DNA from: Auanema rhodensis
Taxonomy: Eukaryota; Nematoda; Chromadorea; Rhabditida; Rhabditidae
Length of the DNA stretch: 64,000 nucleotides
Reading direction: 5' to 3'
Assembly (NCBI GenBank): GCA_964057225.1
Contig: OZ059897.1
Location: 6,758,001 to 6,822,000 of the forward strand
Part shown: one piece after another, positions 50,557 through 64,000 of the stretch
Position numbering within the stretch: position 1 is the stretch's first letter
Layout: each line of letters opens with the position of its first letter
The notes under the pieces: generated by a model
Databases searched by the model: none
The model's input: the letters and a program-made list of their open reading frames with translations, nothing else
What the model was told of the DNA's origin: nothing
Program-made: the position numbers and the translations under genes

Positions 50557-53500
50557 CAACACATATACACATGTACAGAGAGGGAGATATGCACATACCC
50601 ATGCATCTACTCACTTGCTCGGTCTCCTACCCTCCACCCTTCTCCACACCCTACCCTTCAATACTCTTATGCACATGTTTTCAGATCGTCGTAGTAACAC
50701 AAATTAAGTTTTTTCCTTCATTTTTTCCTTTTTACCACCACCACCACCCCTTCTTTGCCCCCCCCCCCTTTTGCTTTGAAAGTTTAGAGCAAAATGCAAG
50801 AATATGTGGAATGTTCACACTCAATTCTCAAAGAAATTTTATAGCAGTTCAGTGTCATTTTTGCGAATTTTATAGTCTGCAATCTCAATTCAAATGGTTT
50901 TGTGAGAGCGTACGTTTGAAAAATTGAAAAACCATGTAAATTTATTTTCATGTCTAAAGCCATAATGGCTCAATGTCTTTAATTAAACACTTTCAGTTCA
51001 TCTCTACTACTTCATCTCCTCTGTTTCTCTCTATTCGTTGGGGGCAGTTCTTCTCTCTCTCTCTCTCTCTCTCTCCCTCTCTCCCTGCTTCTCTTTCTCT
51101 CTTAATCATTTTCTCTTTCTTTCTCTCTCCTCTACTCTTTTTTTTCTTTTAAAGTCCTTTAGTAGTTCATAAAAATAAGGAAAAAAGATATACGAATTCC
51201 AACGATAATCTTTTGTTTTTCCATTGAAATTTTAAAATAGGCAAAGCTAAATTATTTTAAATACATATCCATATATCTAACTATTTATCTATAGCCTATG
51301 TGTATAGTTTTACATGTACATATATCAATAAATTTTATTTAAAATGCTTCCAAGTCCCAAGAGTTAATTGCTCTTACTTGGCTTTAGTTGCATTTCATAG
51401 TTATGTTTCTTCAGCATCTCTTATAGCCATGCTTGTCCCTTGAGATTATCTTTAACTATGAATCTCTTCATCTTGTATCTTTCCCACATTTCCTTCTAAT
51501 TTTGAATCAAAGAGAAGATACACGATGAATTGAGTAGATTTGCAAAAGCTTTTCTATCAATTTTGAACGCATTAAACTTTTTTTTCTAAAAAACTTGACG
51601 AATAAGCTTGAGATTAGATCAAGATAGATGTGCTTATTGAAGCTTCATCTATTTAAACATTCTTATCTCTTCAACAGCTTGTCAGACGAGTAATCATTTG
51701 ATTTTTTGTGTGTTTTTCAGCCAAATAAGTCAGATCTCTTTGTCTATTTCTACTTTGTAACAAGGAAAAATACTTTTCATCGTCTTTTACTTATTCTTTC
51801 CAACCAAAAAAAAAAGAAAATATTGTTGTTAGCTATGCTTCTTCTCTTTTTCTTTTTTTTAACTGTTTTTGTTAGTCTTTTAATGTCTCACAGACATTCA
51901 TCCTTCATTTTGTCTAAACTTGACTCTTCTCTTGTTGTTGATCTGTCAGCTCATCAGCCAATGCAATTATCTAAAGACTTACAAGGCTCTGATTTGGTCT
52001 TTGCCTCTTTTTCCGACTTGTCCTTCGTCCATGCTTCATGGCTTAGTCCAATCTTCCAATCAATTAGGTCATGGCATTGTACCCAATCTTGATTATGTTG
52101 TCATCAGCTTCATCATCTCTAACATCATCATAAACGAATATCGTTTTTCTCTATTTTCGCTTCATCAAATCACAAAAATTCCCTCAAGCTTATATACATC
52201 ATTATAAGCCAAATTTTCTATCATACAAACTGTAATTAAGCCTATTTAACTAGCTGTTTTTCTTTAATCCAATGAATTTTTCCCAATTTTTCATATCTTA
52301 TATATATTTTTTTTGTGAGAGCTAAAATAAAATTTTCTCTTCATTCTATCTGCTGCCTCTCTATCTCTCTCTCTCTCTCTCTCTCGTTCACTTTCTATTC
52401 CCTTTCTATTCTCTTTTCTTCCTCCCTTTATTAGTATTTTTCTTACTCTCTTTCAGTTTATTCTCTTTTAGTCTTTCTTTTTAACTAAATATCAAAAACA
52501 TAGTTATTTACTTGTATATAAACAAGAAAACTGTATCTTTGTCATAAGATTTTTCATCATATTCCATATTCTACAGCTTATTCTGCTAACTTATATATGA
52601 AATTTGAACATAGACACTTGGACAGAGAAAAAAAAAGATCTTTCTTCTACAAAGAACAATTGTTGTAGTTTCAAGCTGAATGCACTCCATAAGATGTCCT
52701 CACATATTAGTCGGATATCAGTATTCTCGGAACATATTTTTCGGATTTTTCATTGTCATCACAATTATGAAGGCAATTTCCAATTCAATTACTTGTCATC
52801 ATCAATTTGGTTTGTCGTCCTTTTACTTCTGCCAGTACTGCTAGCAGCTTCTTCATTTCTCCCCTTCCACCCCCTCCTCCAACCTCTTCTCGTCAATGTC
52901 TTCTACTATTTCATTTTCCGTTCTTCTTTTATGGACAAGAAAGCTTTCAGATTGTTTGGTAGCGATTTCTGATTCGTAATCTGGCTACCACTGGCACTAC
53001 TAACTACAACTAATATTCAACTTGTAGTGGGTCGGAAGTAGTGGCACATCTATTGTCTGTCCGACTGCTTCGATTATCCTCCACAACATGCGAGCATACT
53101 TCTGTTCCTTTTCTCCCCTTTCCCTCGTAGTCTCCCTCTTTCTCTTATCTTACTTCCCTCTCTATTGTGCTATCTCAAATACTTGCATATTCATCTCTCG
53201 CAGATTCCTACACAAGTTGACCCCGTGGGTCCAATTGTATTTATAGATAGAGCTTTCTAAAAGGTTTTATTTTGTTATTTCAAAGTACTATAATGTCACT
53301 CACAGGATCACTTAAAAAACATTGACAAGGAACAAGAAGGGAAAAGAGCACGAACGAGATAGATTGAGAGAGAATGAGTAATCGAAAGAAAGAGAGTTCA
53401 AAAGATCTTCCATTCATTTCATGAATGTAGTTCGTTTTCGAAAAGCATAATCGTAAACTAAATGTTCTTCTAATCACTTTTCTATAAAAGTTTCATGTTT

Positions 53501-54077
53501 CCTTTCTCGTTTCCTTCTTCTCCTCCCCTTTCCAGCCAAGTTCAGTTCTCTCGTCAGATTCTGCACATCAGCATAAATCTTTCTCTCTCTAGATTCATAC
53601 CATATGTATGATCTAACCTCTTTTCATACGGGATCTTCTTCTCCTTTTCCAAATGTTTATTCCCTCTGTTCTCTCTCTTTCTCTCGTTTTCTCTCTTTCT
53701 TCCTCTCTTTTTCTCTCGCTTTGTGGTCTTGTGTCCATTCTGTTCCCAATTGATGTTTATCTTGCTCAAGCTTTTTCTCCCTCTCCCACTCTTTATGAAA
53801 AATTACAAATTATTCATTTCAATCTGTATTTTCTGCTATTTCTTTTATTAAACTTCATACATTTTTATTAGAATTTCGAATTATTATTGTCGTTGTTTTC
53901 TAATTTTTGCTCTTCTCTCCTTTATTCAATTTTTTCAGTTTTTTTGACATATTTTTATTTTCTTCAGTGCTAAATTCTTTCATGAAACTTTGCGTGACAT
54001 TCACCTTTTTATTTTTTAATATTTTCTTTGTTTTTTTCATTTTCATATGTTTTTTTCTAGATTCAGCCAGAGGATGA
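48383..54077. other. Pyrimidine-rich gene-poor region
   Basis: From about 48,900 the + strand is rich in C and T, with CT-type tracts near 51,050-51,130 and 52,360-52,385, (CA)n at about 50,528-50,554 and a C-run at 50,758-50,768. It may be the 5' flank or leader introns of the TMEM151 gene. A few balanced-composition patches (49,640-50,080, 51,880-52,090) have open frames on more than one strand, so I could not resolve exons. One possible first exon is listed separately. Confidence 0.55.
49655..49723 (+). CDS. Possible alternative first exon of the TMEM151 gene
   Basis: Three bases after a GCTTTTCAGATGAAGGAGA context, ATG AAG CGT starts a 23-codon hydrophilic frame (MKRQSSTLPRLDSEDKEDVD, then EDD) ending in phase 0 at a GTCTTC donor. 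It would splice in frame to the exon at 54218, giving an acidic N-terminus to the TMEM151 protein. The donor is weak and there is no independent support. Confidence 0.2.
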
Positions 54078-57152
<3,075 letters not shown>

Positions 57153-58065
57153 TAAAAAAATTTGAAAATTATGAACTTTATGCCTTTCAATGTTTATTTT
57201 TGTCAATTTCTGCAAAAAAAAAAGAACTTGTAACTGCATGCGAAAGCGTATGTGGTGCTTGTACAATCCAGGGTATGAATGTTCATTCAAGTTCATTCGT
57301 TTTTTGTCGTTTTTCTTTAACAGAATAAATTTTTTTTTATTTTTGCCTTCTGTAAATAATTTTTTTATTTTCATGATTGCTAGAGCAAAAACAGAAGTAA
57401 ACTGAAACTTGAACACAAGCTTATTCAACATATTGAAGAATTTATTTACTATCATAACTTGCTTTATGCCTGCTTGTTATTGTTATTGTTGTTGTTGTTG
57501 TTGTTGTTTTTATGGCTTTGTCTAGACATCAAACACAATTTTCAAGCAAATTTAGGTTAATTTATGTTATACACTGAATATATTCATATTTAATTGAGTT
57601 TAAGTGTTTATATAAGGGATTAGGAGCATAATTTCAAATCTATATATAGAATTCTTTTCTTTCAATCGCTATGAGGAGTAACATATGTATATACTCTCAG
57701 ATACATACATATGTATATAGGCACATCCATATGAAATGATATGCCATGAGCTCAACACAAATCAGCATAAGATTATACAATTCATCAGGTCATCGGTAAA
57801 TATGTATAGTTAGAAATATAGACAATATTTGTATATAATTAATATAATAATTTTACTGTTTTTACTTAAATTGAATGAACAATTTCGTTGCCTACTTCTA
57901 TGTATGTGCTATCAGTCAAATGATAATTTGAGGTCATATTATATGTATCGATATAGAAGATTTCTTATCATTCTTTCCATAATCATCCATTGATACAAAA
58001 TATTTAAATATTATAAATATAGAGTAAAAGTAATTTATATTTTATCTTTTTTTGGATATTAATTC
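57153..58065. other. Intergenic between TMEM151 and Rab-like genes
   Basis: The 3' flank of TMEM151 with a poly(A) signal at 57324-57329, a TTG-triplet run near 57478-57507, then AT-rich DNA leading to the first exon of the Rab-like gene. Confidence 0.65.
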
Positions 58066-60880
58066 ATGTCAGGAAGGAAACGTTTGAACGAAAATATGCA
58101 GATTCCAATCAGACGTCAAACGTGAAATACGATAATACAGGTTTAAATTATCACGTCACGTCATGTGCATTTAGATCACTGTAGAAGCATGGAACGGTTG
58201 TGCGCTTTCTCCATATCCACCTCTGACACATTTATTTCTCTCAGGACCTTTACCTGGTTTTCTCTATATCATTCTCTCTACTTCTCTCTCAGTTTCTCTG
58301 TCTCCTTTTCTATCTCATAGTTTTTCTTGTTTCTCAAGAAGATATATGAATCAAGAGGATTATCCCAGCTACTCGCACCCTGGTACATCTGCTCTATGAA
58401 TCACAGAGTGAACATGAACAAGTCGGTTATGGTGAACATGGTAACTTCAAATTTTTGTTTATTACCTTTAACTCGCTTGCATCATATGCTGTAAAGAGAT
58501 AAAGATCTTATTCTGATGCCAGAAGGAACAAGTAGCAAACCCATATCTGATCATTGATGATTAGGAAAAAATAACTTTTCCTTATTTCTAATGGTTAATA
58601 ATCTTTATTAAAAATAACTCGTCTATGTATTATCTTTTTATGCAAAATACGTGAGACTTTTGATATTTCCTTCTAAAAGTATCGTACATTTTGCACCTGC
58701 TCCCTCTCTCTCTCACTCACTCGTTCTAGCTCTGTTTCTCTCTCTCTCTCTTACTCGTTTTCTCTCTGTATCTCATTCACCTCCAGTTTTGCCTCTTCTC
58801 TTTTAATTCTGATATCTTCTTCCTTTGCTCAGAGATCAAACAGCACCAATAGGTTGGGTTATCCCAGAGATAACACCAAAAACATTGGTCACTCTTAAGT
58901 TCGCCTCAACACTTCTCCTGCATCATCATCATCATCATCGTTTTCTAGATTTACTCCTTCTGTTACATTCTATCTATCACAGATTCTCTCTCTTCTTATC
59001 CATTTTTCTTTCTCTATATCTCCACCGCTCTGTTTCTTACCTTCTGTCTCTCTACCCCCTCTCACCTATTCATATTATCCATCTTGCTCTGTTTACGGTG
59101 CTGATGACTTGTCCAGGAAATCAACAGATTCGCCATCGCCAGGCTCCGCCTCATCTTGCGGACCTTCAGGTGGACATCAGGGCGACCCCCACAAAGAAGA
59201 GAAAGGAAACCCCTTCCACACACTCCGCTCAACTCTCTCTACTTCTTCTCTTTTTTTTTGTTGTGTCAAAGAGCAATGATAAAAAGAGATACTGTCACTC
59301 TTGTATCTATATATTCCTTTTCATCCTCTTCCCATTTCCCTTGTTCATTATCTTTTTTCTTTTTTCCTCTCTTTCTCTCATACCCTCTTCAACCCAAAAC
59401 AGGCGGCATTGTTGATCAATATCCTGTATATATTACTATGTATATTCCTAAAACATTTTGAACTTCTCATCTGTTGTTCACATAACTAATCGGCTTAACG
59501 CTCTCCTCAAAAGGCTGACCTAGTGCTCGGAAGAAAACCTTTTCCGCTTGCGTTCTCTAATGTTCTCATTTCCATAAAACGCTGCTACAGCCTTACCCAT
59601 ATCGTGAATTACCATTCACTTTATCATATTTATCTTCCAATTTGTATTTATTTGATGAAAAAAACAATAACTTCCTACTCTTTTAGTATGCTGTTATGCC
59701 TTAGCTACCTCCAAACTAGCATTTCGTTGTCCTTTGGGTACAATCAAACTTACTACCTATTGACGCTGCGCATGCTTAACCTTCAACTTACTATCTTGTC
59801 ACCTGAATTCTGCATAGTGAAGCTTTTACAAGTATTTTCTAATTCAAATTAAGTTCTCTTCGCTTCGTACTTCCTGCTACAATATTTCATCAAACATCAT
59901 CACTCATTCTGAACGTGTATGTCATATCAGATTCTTTATGAGGGGAAACGAGAAAACTCTTTGAATTTTATCAAAAATTTAAGAAAAAACTGCTGAAAAA
60001 ACCCAGCTCTTTCAGTTCTGGAATTTCTAATCTGGCCATTTAAACTGATATGTATTGACTTTTTTCTTCTGTTATCATTCAAAATGACCAAAATTATCGT
60101 TCAAAAATGTCAAAACATATACTTTTTCTTGTAGTTTGACACCTCTCATGTTCACTTCTTAGCCTAATTCCTGTAAATCATTTGCTCATTCAATGAGAAA
60201 AATCAATTTGTTCTTATTTTTTTGCTATTACTATTACTTTTCTTACTAGTTATAGCCATTTGCTCAATTATCATTTCTATATTTTTTTCTCTTTCTCTCC
60301 CTCCCTCTCAGTTTTCTCTTATTATTTTCCTCATTCTCATTAACTTGTCTTCTTCTTCTTCTTCTTCTTCTTCTTCTTCTTTTCTATCTCTTTCAGATAA
60401 TTATATGAATTTTTTATCTTTTACCATTCATATCTTTCTTTAAATTGTTTGATCGACTGTCTGTTATATGTACAGTTTTTCTTTGAAATTTTGACCTGCA
60501 TTCGGTAGGAACGCATATTTTTTTTTGGATATTTGCTTTACTAATATTATAAAAAATATATTTTTTGATCTTTTATTTTATTTTACATTTTGAGGTTTGT
60601 TGTGTTTCTATACTAGCTGATAGATTGTTTCCGCAGCATGTCTCTCAGCTATTTTTCTAACATCACTCTGCATTTACCTCTCTCTTTCCCTCTCTCTCTT
60701 TCCCTCTCTCTCTTTCCCTCTCTCTCTTTCCCTCTCTCTCTTTCCCTCTCTCTCTTTCTTTATAGTTGATAACATGAAAAAACCTAAAAAAAACTTTAAT
60801 AGATTCCTGATAGTCTTTGTACTTATTTGGTTAATTATATAATTCAAGCTTTATCATCAAATGTCTTCTGTCTTCCCCTT

Positions 60881-60939
<59 letters not shown>

Positions 60940-63289
60940 ATCTATCTCTCTCTCTCTTTGTTAATATGTTTAGTATTCGAGTACTAGCAAATATTTCTGA
61001 ATGTTCGGAATAATATAAGACGAAGTATAAAATTATTTTCCTGATTAATCTATGCAATTTGTTTCTTATATTCTTATCCATATTTTCATCTTTTTCTTCT
61101 TCTCCTTCTTCATGATCATTATTCCATTGTTCTCATTACTTATTTGGCCATTGCAAAATTGCTTTGTCAGTAGCTATTCTTATCTATTTATATAATGTAT
61201 AGAGCTTTAAATGGCCAAAACAAGCCTTTCTACATTTCGATGACAGGCTCATTGATATCAGCCTCATATGTCGTTCCAACTATGCAAACGATGATCATCA
61301 GAATTTGGTCGATCAACTGTTGTTTGAGTTGTTCTCACCTTCTGGCAACTCGGCCCTCCCTACACCATTAGCGTCATATCAGTGCTGATTATCTGATTTA
61401 TTTTTTTCTTCTTTTCGCTGAAATGTCAGATTCTTGGTAGATTTGAAACTCTTTTTATGTGTCTTGTAAATCTTTTTGTTGATTTTGCTTTTCCTTTCTC
61501 TAGCAATTTTAATAACAATTCTGAAGACAAGCTATACGTGAATGAAAGACCTACTGTATATACTTATAGTTGACGTCTAAACTTGACGTCGAAACTTGAC
61601 GACGTCGAAATAATTAATTCTTACTTCCTCTCAACAGTATAGTACGGTTGTGCTCTCTCTGCTCTTTCTTTTTATAGATGCAAAATCCTAATATTATTTA
61701 CGTTTCATCAAGCTTGTTGATATTTGATGCTCACAGCCCAACCTGTTTTGCTTCATTCTCATTTTTCTAACATAACACGTGAATCATCGATCTGTGTGCT
61801 TTGATCCATTTTTCGTGATTATGTACTGAACCTTTTCTACTTTCTTATCATCCATATGTTCACATATGTTTCTGCATCTTTCTGTTGATATCAAAGTCTA
61901 TGCTGCTGAGATTTCGCTCCGCCTACTGTTATTTCTAAATTTTTATTCTTCAATTTTACAGTTTCTAATTTCAACAGGTTGGGTCCCCGTGTCTCGAAAT
62001 GGAGAAGTGCGGTAAAACGATCTACGCTAACGCTAAAGTTCTCGAGGCTATTCGTGATCAAGATGTTGAAATAACAGTTTCAGTGCCTAAAGCAAAAGCA
62101 AAAGTCGTCGTTCTCGGCAACTCAGGTAATCTTGTTGCATTCTTTTTCTCTCATTTTAACCCGTATTCTCTCTATCTATTGCCAATGTTAGGGGGGGGGC
62201 TATAAACGAGAGGGTAGAGACGACACTATTCCTGGAAATAAGACAATTGTGATAGAATATTTCAAGATGACCTAGCACATTGACCAAACATAAGATATAT
62301 CTATAATAAGGATCGGCTCATCAATCATTTTTCTGGTTGACCAACAATTTTATGAAATTTTGATTTATTCCTAGCAATCTATGACCAAAAATGACTCTCA
62401 CTCTTGTAAAATATTTTTTTTAAATATTCATTATTACAGGAGTTGGAAAGACTTCAATCATATATCGACATCGTTTTGGAGAACGTTCAACTCCATTCAA
62501 TGCTACCATCGGTGCTTCTTTCGTGACAACTGATATGTAAGCTGAATGCCAAATATCTGTGAATCCTTCTCATCAGAAATATTTATTACAGAGAAACACC
62601 AGGTGAAGAAATGCGTCTTCAAATCTGGGATACTGCTGGGCAGGAGCGGTTCCGTTGCATGGTATGATATCAAGCTCTTTCATGCACAAACTTCATTTTT
62701 GTATTTACTTTCAGGTTCCGATGTACATGAGAAATGCAGCTGCAGCAATAATTGTGTTTGACGTCACTAACAGACAATCATTTCTTGATATCGACAAATG
62801 GGCTAACGGTAAGAGAAGAGAAATGGGAATAATGCAACTTCAACAACATGTTTTTCAGAATTACAGCGTTGTTGCGGAGATTCTGATCCCGTACTCGTAT
62901 TAGTTGGCAATAAGGTAGTTGAAATGCTTGAGTTAAATGATAATCGAGCATGTTTTCAGACTGATTTAGTCGAAAAAAGACAAATTGCTAAAGGAGAAGG
63001 TGTCAACAAAGCTTTGCGTCTTAACGCTAGATATTATGAGATTTCATCTAATAATCATGCTGGTATGTTTTTACCGAATACGCTCAATTCTCAATTGCTG
63101 TTTCTAGTAATTTACATTATTTTTTAAGTTTTCAACGATGTTCTTGAGGATTTGGCGCAGGACGTCCAATCCAGAGGACTAACAAGTGAGCAGCAGCGAG
63201 ACAAGATGATATCACCAAGAATCTCTCCGGAATTGGAAATTATCGGAGATAAACGGGTCAACAAGAGGAGGTGTTGTTCTCTCCTGTAA
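58066..63289 (+). CDS. Rab-like small GTPase with long N-terminal extension
   Basis: Eleven exons (58066-58121, 58833-58898, 59117-59169, 59403-59425, 61978-62125, 62440-62536, 62592-62661, 62715-62808, 62859-62914, 62960-63062, 63129-63289) join in frame to 308 residues. The GTPase domain starts near residue 105: P-loop GNSGVGKT (113-120), switch I TIGASF (Rab5/22-like), WDTAGQERF, NKTD, and ISSNN in place of the usual SAK loop. The C-terminus is CCSLL, with CSLL able to serve as a prenylated CAAX box. Rabs direct vesicle traffic on membranes. The extension (RKRLNENMQIPIRRQT, IGWVIPEITPK, STDSPSPGSASSCG) is inferred from exon phase alone; an internal ATG at 61999 would give a 235-residue form. 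Intron 4 is 2.55 kb and pyrimidine-rich. The Rab subfamily is unassigned. Confidence 0.85.
60682..60762. repeat. CT-rich tandem repeat, about 14-base unit
   Basis: A unit of TTTCCCTCTCTCTC type is repeated about six times on the + strand within intron 4 of the Rab-like gene. A separate (CT)n tract lies at about 60886-60938 and a CTT-triplet run near 60349-60380. Confidence 0.85.
61247..61388 (+). CDS. Possible alternative terminal exon inside the Rab-like gene
   Basis: After TCGATGACAG one frame is open for 47 codons (starting LIDISLICRSNYANDD and ending PTPLASYQC) before TGA. The patch is GC-balanced inside a CT- and AT-rich intron. Its phase would accept exon 2 of the Rab-like gene (ending in two bases), giving a short protein without the GTPase domain. 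A second frame (ATG at 61195) is also open over most of it. Weak evidence. Confidence 0.2.
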
Positions 63290-64000
63290 TAGATAATCTA
63301 TCAGATATTATATAATTTTGATTATTTTTCAGTCTTTTCCCTCTTACTTTAACTATTCAATCTGCCCCATCCATGTTATTCCGCTTTCTCTATCTTTCTT
63401 TACACACTCAAACACTTCTCTCTCTCTTTCTCTCTCTCTCTCTGAATTTCTCCCTAAATACCTACCTGCTTAGCTATATTTATATATTTTCTTCTTCTCA
63501 CACCTTTTGAACTATCCATATTCATGTCTTTCGTCTAATACTTTATTAATAACTTTTTTATATTATTTTTTACAAAGATCTCTACCCAAATCAAACTCAC
63601 CTATTCTTCATACACTGTAGCTTTTAATCTGATTTTGTTCATGTTCTTGTATAATTCAACAACTTTCCAAAATTTTCCATCAAGTAAGTTCAGGTATCCC
63701 CCTCAATATGTGATTTTCAAATTATTTTTCTGGTCGAATTCGCCCATTTCTGTCCATAGAACTGCTGAAATGTTGCCAAAATCTATAACTCAGTCTTTCT
63801 TTTCCACAAATACCAAAACCTAAGCGGGGTTATAACTTTTGTTATCTATATATAGTTTTAAGTTTGTTAGATTGTTTTTGTTAACTGATTTGCTCACTAA
63901 CTATACGTATAGCTTGTGAAATATTCGAAGAAACTATTGGAAATATCCTTCTCCAGCTTGTACGTTCGTGTTTAAGCATATCAGCTGTGTCAGAACTCTA
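63290..64000. other. 3' flank of the Rab-like gene
   Basis: CT-rich at 63,350-63,440, otherwise AT-rich. The open frame at 63635-63823 has no recognisable product. No gene was identified before the window ends. Confidence 0.6.

Noticed and set aside
51706-52207. Overlapping plus-strand frames of 95-128 codons
   Set aside because: Two frames and parts of the opposite strand are open together, no ATG-based or splice-supported model emerges, and no domain was recognised.
58331-58450. Three overlapping open frames upstream of Rab exon 2, including ATG at 58347
   Set aside because: None ends in the phase needed to join exon 2, whereas the exon at 58066-58121 does.
60222-60443. 73-codon frame with Ser run
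   Set aside because: It is a translation of CT- and CTT-rich simple repeats in the large Rab-like gene intron.

Overview
The window looks like AT-rich nematode nuclear DNA. Genes are split by many short introns (about 45-60 bases, plus some kilobase-sized ones) whose 3' ends are mostly TTTCAG/TTTTAG-like. Several start codons lie within a few bases of such an acceptor, as in trans-spliced nematode mRNAs. The protein content also fits: UNC-93, a MOLO1/TPM-domain protein, an NLP-5-type neuropeptide precursor, a saposin-like protein, a nematode class-2 lipase and a lustrin-type cysteine module. The species cannot be named from the sequence. Exon models were built by hand from splice signals and reading-frame continuity. 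Coordinates span start to stop codon, and exons are listed in the evidence.

Layout. 1-11.9 kb is nearly gene-free and purine-rich on the + strand, with many (GA)n tracts and one weak small-protein candidate. 11.9-13.8 kb (+) encodes a peroxisomal ECH1-type enoyl-CoA hydratase/isomerase ending in SKL. 14.5-22.3 kb (-) is a 12-exon secreted protein joining Thr-rich linkers, a cysteine module and an MBLAC1-like metallo-beta-lactamase domain; a complete four-helix membrane protein gene lies inside its eighth intron on the same strand. 26.8-28.8 kb (-) is a soluble MOLO1-domain protein. 29.5-32.9 kb holds a 963-base, almost perfect inverted duplication of the 3' part of the unc-93 gene, around a 1.4-kb loop of scrambled gene fragments. 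The intact unc-93 (-) runs from 35.6 to 32.2 kb.

From 37.7 to 46.2 kb there are five small genes for secreted or signalling products: a 14-cysteine protein (+), a lipase (-), a saposin (-), an ML-like secreted protein (-) and an NLP-5-like neuropeptide precursor (-). 48.4-54 kb is pyrimidine-rich and largely gene-free. 54.1-57.2 kb (+) encodes a TMEM151-family membrane protein. 58.1-63.3 kb (+) encodes a Rab-like GTPase whose long N-terminal extension comes from small exons scattered over 4 kb.

The genes do not form one pathway. Two themes stand out: secreted extracellular proteins, and excitability (unc-93 beside a MOLO1-domain gene, and the neuropeptide gene). The most unusual structure is the unc-93 inverted repeat, which could produce hairpin RNA matching unc-93. 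No tRNA, rRNA, CRISPR array or intact transposon was recognised.
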